DNA from: Thermoguttaceae bacterium
GTDB lineage: Bacteria; Planctomycetota; Planctomycetia; Pirellulales; Thermoguttaceae
Direction: 5' to 3'
NCBI GenBank assembly: GCA_017559825.1
Contig: JAFYQR010000081.1
Span: 1-47,475, forward strand
Length of the DNA: 47,475 nt
Shown here: positions 16,663-25,091 of the stretch, one piece after another
How positions within the stretch are numbered: position 1 is the first letter of the stretch
Layout of the letters: each line of letters opens with the position of its first letter
The notes under the pieces: model-generated
The model's input: only the letters and a program-made list of their open reading frames with translations
Database searches by the model: none
What the model was told of the DNA's origin: nothing
Translations under genes and position numbers: made by a program

Positions 16663-17994
16663 ATGGCGATCGGCGCCCATGAATTTGATTTGAAACAGCT
16701 GGTGTTGTACGGCGGTTCGTTTGGGCCGCGCGAAATCGACCAGTTGCGCGAAGAAATCGCTCGCGACTTGAAGAAATTCGACGAGTTGAAAGAGGCGATC
16801 GGCGAACTCAAAGCGAAGGACGAAGAGGAGCTCAGCCCGGCGGTGCGAGTGAAGCTCGGCGTCTGCGAGTTCTTGGTCGGGAATTACGCCGATTCGCTGG
16901 CCTCCCTGAAAAAGGGGGACGGCGGCGCGCTCGCGCAGTTCTATTTCGCGAAGCTTCGCGCCGTCAATAAGGAATACGACGAAGCGATCGCCGCGTACAA
17001 CACGGCGCAATCGGCAGGTTACAACGTCGACGTCTGCGCGCTCGGACGGGCGGAAGTCTATCGCGAGATGGGCCGTCTTTCGCAAAGTTTGCAAGAGCTC
17101 GACTACCTTTCCGGCGCCATCGAGCAAACCGCGGAATACCTGTATCAACGCGCCGCGACCGTCGGCGCCATCGGCGGGAATCCGCAGGAATCGATCGCGT
17201 TGTACGAACGCGCGCTCGCCGTCGACCGCAATCACCCGGGCGCGCTTTTTGGGCTCGCGCTCGAAAACGAACGCCGCGGGAACGACGAGGAAGCGCTTGA
17301 ATTGTACAAACGCGCCGTCGCGCATTTCCCGACGAACGTCGGCACGTTGATCAACCTTGGGATTCTTTACGAAGACCTCGAGATGTACGATCAAGCGATC
17401 ATTTGCTTCCAACGCGTTCTCGACTCCTTCCCGACGAACGCCAAGGCGGCGCTTTTCCTGAAGGACGTCAAGGCTTCGAACGACATGCGATTCGACGAAG
17501 ACGAGCAACGCAAACGCGACCGCATGGGCGTCGTTCTGAACCAACCGATGAGCGATTTCGAACTCTCCGTCCGCAGCCGCAACTGCTTGACGTCGATGGG
17601 GATTTCGACCCTCGGCGACCTTTGCCGCCATACGGAGCAAGACCTTCTCGGCAGCAAAAACTTCGGCGAAACGTCGTTGGTTGAAATTAAGGAAATCCTC
17701 CAACAAAAGGGCCTCAAGCTCGGCATGTACTCGACCGAAAAACAACCGGTCGAAACGGTCGAGACGCAACAGCTCTCGCCGGAAGAACAAAGCGTTTTGG
17801 CTCGCGACGTCGGCGATTTGAAACTGTCGGTGCGCGCTCGCAAGTGCATGAACCGTTTGAACATTCACACGATCGGCGAGCTGGTCAAACGCTCGGCGGA
17901 CGAACTGCTCGAATGCAAAAACTTCGGCGTTACGAGCTTGAAAGAAATCCGCGAGAAACTGGTCGACTTCAACGTTAAACTCCGCGGCGACTGA
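16663..17994 (+). CDS. TPR protein with two RNA-polymerase alpha-CTD-like domains
   Basis: 443 residues. Residues about 1-275 are helical tetratricopeptide repeats (for example the units around AIAAYNTAQSAGYN, ESIALYERALAVDRNHPGALFGLA and DQAIICFQRVLDSFPTNAKA). Two copies of an alpha-CTD-like helix-hairpin-helix fold follow. One is at about 295-358 (ELSVRSRNCLTSMGISTLGDL ... GSKNFGETSLVEI) and one at about 383-443 (LKLSVRARKCMNRLNIHTIGEL ... ECKNFGVTSLKEI). In RNA polymerase this domain contacts UP-element DNA and activators. This TPR fusion is a planctomycete type; its function is not established. The start at 16663 follows GAGGAG. Confidence 0.9.
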   Translation: MAIGAHEFDLKQLVLYGGSFGPREIDQLREEIARDLKKFDELKEAIGELKAKDEEELSPAVRVKLGVCEFLVGNYADSLASLKKGDGGALAQFYFAKLRAVNKEYDEAIAAYNTAQSAGYNVDVCALGRAEVYREMGRLSQSLQELDYLSGAIEQTAEYLYQRAATVGAIGGNPQESIALYERALAVDRNHPGALFGLALENERRGNDEEALELYKRAVAHFPTNVGTLINLGILYEDLEMYDQAIICFQRVLDSFPTNAKAALFLKDVKASNDMRFDEDEQRKRDRMGVVLNQPMSDFELSVRSRNCLTSMGISTLGDLCRHTEQDLLGSKNFGETSLVEIKEILQQKGLKLGMYSTEKQPVETVETQQLSPEEQSVLARDVGDLKLSVRARKCMNRLNIHTIGELVKRSADELLECKNFGVTSLKEIREKLVDFNVKLRGD

Positions 17995-18225
17995 TCGAGC
18001 GCGGCGGGCGTTCCGGAGCGTCGACCGCTTGACGGCGGCGTTCCGACCGACGGCGAGTTCTTAATTTAACGCGACCGAGCGGCGGCGCGTCGTCGAAAGG
18101 CGGCGACTCCGACGAGCGGTCGTTTTTTCTTGCGAGCGTCGAACGCGAACGGCGATTCGGCGCGAATCTTAACAAGCGAGCGTTTTCCGACAACCGGCGA
18201 GCGCGAGCGACGCGAAGAGTGAAAA

Positions 18226-19347
18226 ATGGCGTTGTTCGAATACAAACTGTTGAAAAAAGACGCGAAAACGGCGGCGCGGCGCGGCGAGTTCGAAACGCCT
18301 CGCGGCGTCGTGCAGCTCCCGACGTTCATGCCGGTCGGAACGCGCGGCTCGGTGAAGGGCGTCGAAGTCGGGCTGCTGGAAGAAACCGGTTCGCAAATCG
18401 TTTTGGGCAACACCTACCACTTGATGTTGCGTCCGGGCGAGGATATCGTCCGCGAACTCGGGGGCTTGCATAAGTTTTGCGGTTGGAAAAAGCCGATGCT
18501 GACCGACAGCGGCGGATTTCAACTCTTTTCGTTGGCGAAACTTACGAAAATTAACGAAGAAGGCGCGGTTTTCCGCTCGCACATCGACGGACGCAAAATC
18601 GCGCTGACGCCGGAACGTTCGGTCGCGATTCAAGAGGCGTTGGGCGCCGATATCGCGATGGTTTTCGACCACGTGATCGCGCTGCCGAACACGCGACGGG
18701 CGGTCGAAGACGCGATGGAACGGACGATTCGTTGGGCGGCGCGCTCGAAAAAGGCGCATACCCGCGACGATCAAGCGCAATTCGGGATTATTCAGGGCGG
18801 GCTTGAGTTCGACTTGCGCGGCCGTTGCGCCGAAGCGTTGGCCGAGATGGATTTTCCGGGGTACGCGATCGGCGGGCTCAGCGTCGGCGAAGAACCGTCG
18901 GCGATGTACGAGTGTCTCGACGCGACGACTCCGCGTATGCCGGAAAACAAACCGCGTTACCTGATGGGAGTCGGGCGCCCCGAAGATTTGCTCGAAGGCG
19001 TTCTGCGCGGCGTCGACATGTTCGACTGCGTGATGCCGTCGCGCAACGGACGCAACGCGATGGCGTTCACCGATTACGGTCCGATGCGGTTGCGGAACGC
19101 GCGGTACGAACGGGACGACCGCCCGCTCGAAGAGGATTGCCCGTGTCCGGCGTGTCGGCGCAGCCGCGCTTATATTCGACACCTCTTCGCGACCGGCGAA
19201 ATGCTCGGGCCGATTTTGTTGACGATTCACAACGTTACGTATTATCAACGCTTGATGGAGCGGGCGCGGCGAGCGATCGAGCAAGACGCCTACCTCGAAT
19301 TTTATCGCGAGCGGTTCGCCGGTTGGGCCGCGGGCGTTCCAGATTGA
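18226..19347 (+). CDS. tgt: queuine/preQ1 tRNA-ribosyltransferase
   Basis: 373 residues, full length. The enzyme swaps guanine-34 of GUN tRNAs for preQ1 in queuosine synthesis. Visible motifs are the base-binding Asp in [13 protein letters not shown] (about residue 94), GIIQGG (about 188), [10 protein letters not shown] (about 213-222), the nucleophile in [13 protein letters not shown] (about Asp267) and the zinc site CPCPAC plus a later His in TIHN. The usual PTRNGR reads PSRNGR. The start at 18226 gives the family N-terminus. An ExbD gene follows 94 nt downstream. No other queuosine genes are in the window. Confidence 0.96.
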   Translation: MALFEYKLLKKDAKTAARRGEFETPRGVVQLPTFMPVGTRGSVKGVEVGLLEETGSQIVLGNTYHLMLRPGEDIVRELGGLHKFCGWKKPMLTDSGGFQLFSLAKLTKINEEGAVFRSHIDGRKIALTPERSVAIQEALGADIAMVFDHVIALPNTRRAVEDAMERTIRWAARSKKAHTRDDQAQFGIIQGGLEFDLRGRCAEALAEMDFPGYAIGGLSVGEEPSAMYECLDATTPRMPENKPRYLMGVGRPEDLLEGVLRGVDMFDCVMPSRNGRNAMAFTDYGPMRLRNARYERDDRPLEEDCPCPACRRSRAYIRHLFATGEMLGPILLTIHNVTYYQRLMERARRAIEQDAYLEFYRERFAGWAAGVPD

Positions 19348-19441
19348 CGGCGACGACAAGCTCGGCGGTTTGCGTCGCTCGGGCAAAACGGGTCGCTTCG
19401 GCGATTTGAGCGGTTTAGAAAAACAAGCGAACGGAGGCGCG

Positions 19442-19858
19442 ATGAAATCGACAAACGACGGCAAACCGAAATCGTTGGCGTTCAATTTGACGCCGCTGAT
19501 CGACGTTACTTTCCTGCTAATCGTTTTTTTCGTTATGTCGAGCCAAATGATTAATGAAGAAACGGCGATGGAGATGACGCTTCCGCGCGAAACGTCGGGC
19601 GAAATCGCCGAAAAAGACGACGCCGGAAAGCTGATCGTCAACGTGCCGGACGCGGAGTCGATTTTTCTCGGAGCGAAGCGCGTTTCATTTTCGGAGTTGC
19701 GCGAGCGGTTTCTTCGAGAAAAAAGTCGAGCGACCGGGCCTCTCGCGGTGCGAATCCGAACGAATCGCGACGTGCCTTACGGCGCGATCGAGCCGATCCT
19801 CGTTCTTTGCGCTCAAACCGGGATTTACGACGCGTCGTTCGCCGTTGTCGGCGAGTGA
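19442..19858 (+). CDS. ExbD/TolR-family biopolymer transport protein
   Basis: 138 residues with a short cytoplasmic start, one membrane helix (about 15-36) preceded by FNLTPLIDVTFLLIVFFVM, and a periplasmic domain. The Asp in LIDV is the conserved proton-pathway residue of ExbD/TolR/MotB-type stators. Partners would be an ExbB/TolQ protein and a TonB/TolA-like protein, but none lies next to it. The start at 19442 has a strong GGAGG site; earlier in-frame codons lack one. A terminator follows at 19950. Confidence 0.88.
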   Translation: MKSTNDGKPKSLAFNLTPLIDVTFLLIVFFVMSSQMINEETAMEMTLPRETSGEIAEKDDAGKLIVNVPDAESIFLGAKRVSFSELRERFLREKSRATGPLAVRIRTNRDVPYGAIEPILVLCAQTGIYDASFAVVGE

Positions 19859-19949
19859 AAACGGAGGAAAAGAGACGAAGCAAACGGTTCGCGGCGCTTA
19901 AGCGTTCGTCCGATAGAATTTGAATCGTTAAAATAGGCAAGAAACGGCG

Positions 19950-19984
19950 AACGCCGAACGTTGGAACGCGTTCGGCGTTTTTTT
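19950..19984 (+). terminator. intrinsic terminator between convergent genes
   Basis: A perfect 11-bp stem (AACGCCGAACG / CGTTCGGCGTT, 8-nt loop) followed by seven T. It ends the ExbD transcript and lies 21 nt past the minus-strand thioredoxin-like gene. Confidence 0.9.
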
Positions 19985-20005
19985 ATCGAGCGAACGGCGC
20001 TCGTT

Positions 20006-20548
20006 TCATCGGACGAACGTCGAGTTCTCTTCGAGTTGCGCGGCGCGCCAAGCGATCGACGTGAGCGCCGCCTCCATTTGGCGTCCGAGAAGCTCGGCGG
20101 GTTGATTGCGCGTCAGACGTTGGAGCAAAACGCCTCGCGACGTCGTGAATTGAATCGTCGGCGACGCGTTGACGCCGAATTCTTCGCAGATTTTTTCTCC
20201 GTCGGCGTCGTTGACGTCGATTTTGACGCAAACGAACTTGCGCGAAAGTCGAGCGATCTCTTTATCGGAAAACGCGCCTTCGAGCATCGCGCGACTATAC
20301 GGGCAATTTTGCGCCGTAAAAAAGAGAAGAACCGGCTTGTTTTCGGTTTTCGCTCGCAGCATCGCTTCGTCGAAATCGCCGACGAACTCGACTTGATCGC
20401 GCTCGATTTCTCGTTCGTCGGCGACGTTGGCGACGAGCGAATCGGAACCCGGTTTCGGTTCGCGCCAACGCGAAAGCCCGACGACGACGGCGACGGCGGC
20501 GAGAGTCGCGAACCAAGTCGCGGCCGTTTTTATAAACTTATTCGGCAT
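20006..20548 (-). CDS. membrane-anchored thioredoxin-like protein with CPYS motif
   Basis: 180 residues from the ATG at 20548; a TTG at 20569 would add seven. An N-terminal hydrophobic helix (about 5-25) anchors it, with the rest probably periplasmic. The thioredoxin fold shows the strand KPVLLFFTAQNCPYSRAML, then KFVCVKIDVND, the cis-proline loop VNASPTIQF and a closing helix. The active site is CPYS (CxxS) instead of CxxC, so it has a single active-site thiol and cannot form the usual internal disulfide. It may act as a mixed-disulfide or isomerase-type protein. Ribosome sites for both starts are poor. Confidence 0.75.
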   Translation of the reverse strand: MPNKFIKTAATWFATLAAVAVVVGLSRWREPKPGSDSLVANVADEREIERDQVEFVGDFDEAMLRAKTENKPVLLFFTAQNCPYSRAMLEGAFSDKEIARLSRKFVCVKIDVNDADGEKICEEFGVNASPTIQFTTSRGVLLQRLTRNQPAELLGRQMEAALTSIAWRAAQLEENSTFVR

Positions 20549-21161
20549 ATTGGGTTGCAATTCTTTCAATCCGTTGAAACGTCTTCCGCCGCGCTCGCCG
20601 AAGCGAGCGGAACGCGAGACCGAGAAGCGTCGAATCCGGTCGACGCCGACTTCTCTTTATTATGCGAAACGCTTAGAAACGCTACGGAAAATTTATTAAA
20701 ATTTCGAAAACTTGTTTAGGGAACGAAAACATGTTTTTGCTTCTTTCCGAGTCTCCGTTTCAGTCGACTTCGCATTCCTATTATCGTTCGGAGGGCCCTT
20801 CGACTTGAGCGGATTGACGATTTCCGCTTTACTTTTCGCCGAACGTCGCGAAATTGCTTCGCCGCGTCGTTCTTTCGGCGATTAAAGAACAAGCGTAAGG
20901 AAGAATTGGCGAGAACGAGGTTAAAAATTCGCCAACGATTTTAGAAACCATAATAATTGGTCGACGTATCGCCAATAAGAAACGAGGCTTCGAAGCAACT
21001 TCGAACGCGGGAATATTTTTAGTTGCGCTCTTGACAAATCGGCTCGAAGCTGTAAAACTTGAGTGGGTGTTTTCGCGTTAAATGGAAGCGGGCGAATTTT
21101 GCGTCCGCTGTCGTAGGCGCGTCTCTGAAACTTTGGCGCATCGACTTACGACGCGAGCAAG
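20549..21161. other. divergent intergenic region before the polysaccharide cluster
   Basis: About 610 nt. It holds an inverted repeat TTGGCGA / TCGCCAA (20906-20935), a further TCGCCAA copy near 20970 and the cluster promoter (21031-21058). A 25-codon frame at about 20731 has no support. Confidence 0.5.
21031..21058 (+). promoter_or_regulatory. promoter of the polysaccharide cluster
   Basis: TTGACA (perfect -35), 16 bp, TAAAAC. It is about 104 nt upstream of the first cluster gene. Confidence 0.65.
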
Positions 21162-21701
21162 ATGAAAAAAAATCTGCTAATTTTAGGCGCCGGGCAATTT
21201 GGTTTGACGGTGAGAGAACTTGCCGAAAGCGTCGGTTTTTTTGAAAAAATCGATTTTTTAGACGATAACAACAAAATTGCCGTCGGAAAATTGACAGAAT
21301 ACGAGCGTTGGTTGGCGAATTACCCTTTTGCGATCGTTGCGATCGGTTCGTCGACTTTGCGTTCGGAGTGGACGCGTCGTCTGGAAGAGACGGGGTTTGA
21401 GATACCGACGCTGATAAGTTCTTTTGCGTACGTTTCGCCGTCCGCTCGTTTGGGAGCGGGGGTTATTGTCGAGCCGCTGGCGACGGTTCAAGCGCGGGTT
21501 TCGGTTGGGCGCGGAACGATCGTTTCATCGGGCGTGGTTCTTCGGCACGACGCCGCCGTCGGCGACTTTTGCCACTGCGATTGCAACTCGGTCGTTGCGT
21601 CGGGCGCGTCGGTTCCGAGCGCGACCAAGGTGGAAATCGGCGAAGTCTTTCGGTTTAATCGCAAGGCGCAAGGCTGCGGGAACGTCGCAAATCGGGAGTG
21701 A
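21162..21701 (+). CDS. PglD/NeuD-like sugar O- or N-acetyltransferase
   Basis: 179 residues. The N-terminal Rossmann-like half (NLLILGAGQFGLTVRELAESVGF) and a short left-handed beta-helix built from hexapeptides (VSPSARLGAGVIVEPLATVQARVSVGRGTIVSSGVVLRH) match PglD/NeuD enzymes that acetylate nucleotide-linked amino sugars with acetyl-CoA. The histidine in LRHDAAVGDF fits the catalytic position. It is shorter than the usual about 210 residues and its last coils degrade into VFRFNRKAQGCGN, so the acetyl-CoA site may be incomplete. Weak ribosome site. First gene of the cluster, 9 nt before the sugar transferase. Confidence 0.78.
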   Translation: MKKNLLILGAGQFGLTVRELAESVGFFEKIDFLDDNNKIAVGKLTEYERWLANYPFAIVAIGSSTLRSEWTRRLEETGFEIPTLISSFAYVSPSARLGAGVIVEPLATVQARVSVGRGTIVSSGVVLRHDAAVGDFCHCDCNSVVASGASVPSATKVEIGEVFRFNRKAQGCGNVANRE

Positions 21702-21710
21702 ACAGACGTT

Positions 21711-22376
21711 ATGTATAAGTGTTTCGTAAAGTGCGCGATCGACGCGTCGCTCGCGTTTGTCGGGCTTATTGTTTTATGCGTTCCAATGGCGTTGATCGCG
21801 TTGGCGATTAAGTTGGACTCGAAGGGGCCGGTTCTTTTTAAACAAAAACGCGTCGGCTTGCATAAAAAACACTTCATGATCTTGAAGTTTCGCACAATGC
21901 AAATCGACACGCCGCGCGATGCGCCGACTCACGAGCTGAGCGACCCGAAAAAATGGATCACTCGCGTCGGCGGGTTCCTGCGCAAAACGTCGCTGGACGA
22001 ACTGCCGCAAATTTTCAACATTTTAGCCGGGCAAATGAGCGTCATCGGGCCGCGTCCGGCGCTTTGGAATCAGTTCGACTTGATCGCCGAGCGCGACAAA
22101 TACGGCGCGAACGACGTGACGCCGGGCCTCACCGGTTGGGCGCAAATCAACGGGCGCGACGAACTCGAAATCGACGTCAAAGCGAAACTCGACGGCGAAT
22201 ACGTCGAGCGCATGAGCTTTTGGTTCGACTGTAAATGCTTCTTCGGCACGATCGCGAGCGTTCTGCGTTCGGACGGCGTCGTCGAGGGCGGCGTCGGCGA
22301 ACTGAAGAAAAACAGCGCGAAAAAAGCGGAAAACGTCGCGGAAACGGAAAATATTGAAAAAACGGCGGAGAAATAA
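21711..22376 (+). CDS. initiating sugar-1-phosphate transferase, PglC-like
   Basis: 221 residues of the bacterial sugar transferase family. One N-terminal membrane helix (about 8-30) precedes the catalytic core with KGPVLFKQKRVG, LKFRTM, the acidic pair in TSLDELPQIFNIL, MSVIGPRPAL and PGLTGWAQINGRDEL. These enzymes move a sugar-1-phosphate from a UDP-sugar to undecaprenyl phosphate at the inner face of the membrane, starting repeat-unit assembly. The size is the short PglC/WbaP-C-terminal form. The tail from about 200 is lysine/glutamate rich. The GGGAGTG site overlaps the upstream stop. Confidence 0.92.
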   Translation: MYKCFVKCAIDASLAFVGLIVLCVPMALIALAIKLDSKGPVLFKQKRVGLHKKHFMILKFRTMQIDTPRDAPTHELSDPKKWITRVGGFLRKTSLDELPQIFNILAGQMSVIGPRPALWNQFDLIAERDKYGANDVTPGLTGWAQINGRDELEIDVKAKLDGEYVERMSFWFDCKCFFGTIASVLRSDGVVEGGVGELKKNSAKKAENVAETENIEKTAEK

Positions 22377-22432
22377 CGACGGACGCAATGTCGCCAAAGC
22401 CTACGCAAACGTTATTTAGAAAGGGCGTTCTA

Positions 22433-23305
22433 GTGAAAAAAATCCTCGTTACTGGAGCGGGTAGCTACGTCGGAACCTCTTTCGCGAACTATATGAAGCG
22501 TTGGCGCGACGAGTGCGCCGTCGAAGAGATCGATATGATCGACGGTTCGTGGCGCGAGCGCGATTTTTCGCAATACGACGTCGTGTACCACGTCGCCGGA
22601 ATCGCGCACTCGGACTCCGGTAAAATCAGCCTGGAAAGAGCGAAGTTGTATTACGCCGTCAACACGGACTTAACGGTCGAGGTTGCGAAAAAGGCGAAGG
22701 CCGACGGCGTTAAGCAGTTTATCTTTATGAGCAGCGCGATCGTGTACGGCGAAAGCGCGCCGATCGGAAAGCGCAAGCGAATTACCCGCGAGACGCCGGT
22801 CGCGCCCGCGAACGCTTACGGCGACAGCAAGGTTCAAGCGGAAAAGGGGATTGCGCCGTTGAACGACGCGTACTTTAAGGTTGTCGTGTTGCGTCCTCCG
22901 ATGATTTACGGCAAGGGAAGCAAGGGGAATTACCCGATTCTCGCGAAGTTGGCGGGAAAATGCCCGGTTTTTCCGCGTGTTAAAAACGAACGTTCGATGC
23001 TTTACGTCGAGAATCTTTGCGAGTTCGTTCGTTTAATGATTGCGAACGAGGAGAGCGGCGTTTTTTGGCCGCAAAACGCGGAGTATAGCGTTACGTCGGA
23101 ACTGGTGAAAGCGATCGCCGCCGCGCGCGGGAAACGAGTTCGTTTGATTTCGGGATGCGGTTGGGTGTTGAAACTCTTGAGTTTCGCGACCAGCCTCGTG
23201 AATAAAGCGTTTGGCAACCTAAGTTACGATCAAGGTTTAAGCGCGTATAAAACCGAGTATCGCCTGTTTTCGTTGCAAGATTCGATCAAGGAGACTGAAA
23301 AATGA
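22433..23305 (+). CDS. NAD-dependent sugar epimerase/dehydratase
   Basis: 290 residues, extended SDR family. The NAD loop is TGAGSYVGTSF; MSSAIVYGE supplies the catalytic Ser and NAYGDSK the Tyr-x3-Lys. LRPPMIYGKGSKGN is the substrate-side segment. It resembles GalE-like epimerases of polysaccharide loci that work on UDP-linked sugars; the exact reaction cannot be read. The GTG at 22433 is preferred, since it starts exactly before the KKILVTG strand and follows AAAGGG. An ATG at 22388 would add 15 unfamily-like residues. It overlaps the next gene by 4 nt (ATGA). Confidence 0.88.
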   Translation: MKKILVTGAGSYVGTSFANYMKRWRDECAVEEIDMIDGSWRERDFSQYDVVYHVAGIAHSDSGKISLERAKLYYAVNTDLTVEVAKKAKADGVKQFIFMSSAIVYGESAPIGKRKRITRETPVAPANAYGDSKVQAEKGIAPLNDAYFKVVVLRPPMIYGKGSKGNYPILAKLAGKCPVFPRVKNERSMLYVENLCEFVRLMIANEESGVFWPQNAEYSVTSELVKAIAAARGKRVRLISGCGWVLKLLSFATSLVNKAFGNLSYDQGLSAYKTEYRLFSLQDSIKETEK

Positions 23306-24165
23306 TCGACGCGACCGCCATTATTATGACCAAAAACGAAGAGAAGAACATCGTCGACTGTTTGGAGTCGATGAAGGGCTTCGCGAAGCGTTGCGTCGTG
23401 ATCGACTGCGGCAGTTCCGATCGCACGGTTGGGTTGGCGAAGGAAAACGGCGCGGACGTATATTTTCACGAGTTCGAGTATTACGCTAAACAGTTTAACT
23501 GGGGCATAGAAAACTGCGACGTCGACACGGAGTGGATTATTCGTCTCGACGCGGACGAGCGTTTCCCGGCGGAGTTGCGCGCCGAGTTGGAGGAGATGAT
23601 TCGCGTCAATAAAGACAAGCCGATGAACGGGATCGCGATCGAAGCGGACTTCTTTTTCTTGGGGCGCTGTATGAAACACGGCTTGCGTAACAAACGTAAG
23701 ACGATGATGTTCAAGCGTTCGTGCGGCAAGATCGAGGATCGCCGGCGCGACGCGCACAGCGTGATTTCGGAGGGGTATGTCGCGAGCGCGAAGCGTCGTT
23801 TCCTGCACTACGACTTTAAGAACCTCGACAATTACATCAAGCGTTACAACTGGTACGCAACGCGTGAAATGCAAGATTACATTGACTTTACGCGCGGCGC
23901 TTCGTCGGACATTAAAACGGATAAAGCGATTCTGAAGCAGCGGAAAAAGAAGTTTGGCCTTTACTACAAAGCGCCGCCGTTCTTTCGCGCTTGGGCGTGG
24001 TTTATTTACAACTACGTTTTCCGTCGCGGTTTCCTTGACGGCAAGGAAGGCTTGGTTTTCTGTTTCTTGGAGTGTTACTGGTACCGCCTCCTTGTCGACG
24101 CGAAGATTTTGGAATACCAAAAAGCCGGCGCCGGCGAATTCGAACAACTGAAAGCGATCGATTGA
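23302..24165 (+). CDS. family-2 glycosyltransferase
   Basis: 287 residues with the GT-A nucleotide-sugar fold. It has IIMTKNEEKNIVDCLES at the start, VIDCGSSDRTVGLAKE and the metal motif in RLDADERF. It is similar in layout to WaaE/KdtX-type transferases, with a C-terminal region rich in aromatic and basic residues. It would add one sugar of the repeat unit at the cytoplasmic face. Translationally coupled to the epimerase by overlapping start and stop. Composition is still host-like here; the AT-rich part begins with the next gene. Confidence 0.9.
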   Translation: MIDATAIIMTKNEEKNIVDCLESMKGFAKRCVVIDCGSSDRTVGLAKENGADVYFHEFEYYAKQFNWGIENCDVDTEWIIRLDADERFPAELRAELEEMIRVNKDKPMNGIAIEADFFFLGRCMKHGLRNKRKTMMFKRSCGKIEDRRRDAHSVISEGYVASAKRRFLHYDFKNLDNYIKRYNWYATREMQDYIDFTRGASSDIKTDKAILKQRKKKFGLYYKAPPFFRAWAWFIYNYVFRRGFLDGKEGLVFCFLECYWYRLLVDAKILEYQKAGAGEFEQLKAID

Positions 24166-24180
24166 AAGGATGACGACAAA

Positions 24181-25080
24181 ATGAATAAAACACTGAAAAA
24201 TTGGCTGTTGACTCCGTTTAATATCCTTTACCGAATTAGCCCTACGTTGACGCTTCGGATTCTTTTTCGATTAAAATTAAAGTCGAAGTTAAATTTGTTG
24301 GAACCGAAAACATTTAGTGAAAAAATAAATTGGCTTAAATTATATTATCGTAACGACCTTATGGTCGAATGTGTCGATAAATTTGCTGCCAGAGGTTATA
24401 TTGAACGATTAGGATTTGAAAATCATTTGGCTAAGCTTTATTGGCATGGCGATGACCCGGAACAGATTCCTTTTGATACGTTGCCCCAGGCTTTTGTAAT
24501 CAAATCAACCTCAGGGTCTGGTAATAATATTATTGTAAAAGATAAAGCGAAGCTTAATCGTGAATTAGTGAAAAAAAAGTTTCGTAAATGGTTGAAAGAA
24601 AAATATTTGGTTGCCTATGGAGAGTGGTGTTATGGAAAAGTTAAGCCTTCTATTGTCGTAGAGGAATTTCTTTCTGATGGTGAAAACTTTGTTCCCATCG
24701 ATTATAAATTTTTCTGCTTCAATAAAATGAATGGAAACGAAGAGCCTAGCGTAGGTTGCATTGGCGTAGATTTGGATCGTTTTAGTGGGCATAAACGCCT
24801 CGTTATGGACAGCGAGTGGAATTATTTGCCAGACACAGAGTTAGGATTTCCTACCCGTTCTGATGTCGATGTTCCTAAACCAGTGGCTTTCGATGAAATG
24901 TGTGCTGTTGCGGTTAAGTTGGCCAAACCGTTTCCAACCTGTCGTATTGATTTTTATGTAATTGGTGATAAGTTTTACATCGGCGAAATTACGTTTTTTG
25001 ATAACGCAGGTTTTGCGAAAATCGTGCCGCCGGAATTTAATAATCTTATGGGAAGCTGGATCGCCTTGCCGAAACGTTAA
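24181..25080 (+). CDS. TupA-like ATP-grasp protein
   Basis: 299 residues resembling the TupA-like ATP-grasp family (PF14305 type). The start has LKLKSKLNLLEPKTFSEKINWLKL and YRNDLMVECVDKFAARGYIE, both typical. FVIKSTSGSGNNIIVKDK is the glycine-rich ATP loop, YGEWCYGKVKPSIVVEEFL follows, and ITFFDNAGF near the end supplies metal ligands. TupA is named after teichuronopeptide synthesis, and members are thought to couple amino acids to surface polymers. The gene is clearly AT-richer than its upstream neighbours. GAAAGGATG precedes the start. The acceptor is unknown. Confidence 0.85.
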   Translation: MNKTLKNWLLTPFNILYRISPTLTLRILFRLKLKSKLNLLEPKTFSEKINWLKLYYRNDLMVECVDKFAARGYIERLGFENHLAKLYWHGDDPEQIPFDTLPQAFVIKSTSGSGNNIIVKDKAKLNRELVKKKFRKWLKEKYLVAYGEWCYGKVKPSIVVEEFLSDGENFVPIDYKFFCFNKMNGNEEPSVGCIGVDLDRFSGHKRLVMDSEWNYLPDTELGFPTRSDVDVPKPVAFDEMCAVAVKLAKPFPTCRIDFYVIGDKFYIGEITFFDNAGFAKIVPPEFNNLMGSWIALPKR

Positions 25081-25091
25081 AGAGAAACAAA

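Noticed and set aside
20731..20808. 25-codon frame (MFLLLSESPFQ...) upstream of the polysaccharide promoter
   Set aside because: Weak ribosome site and no conservation visible.
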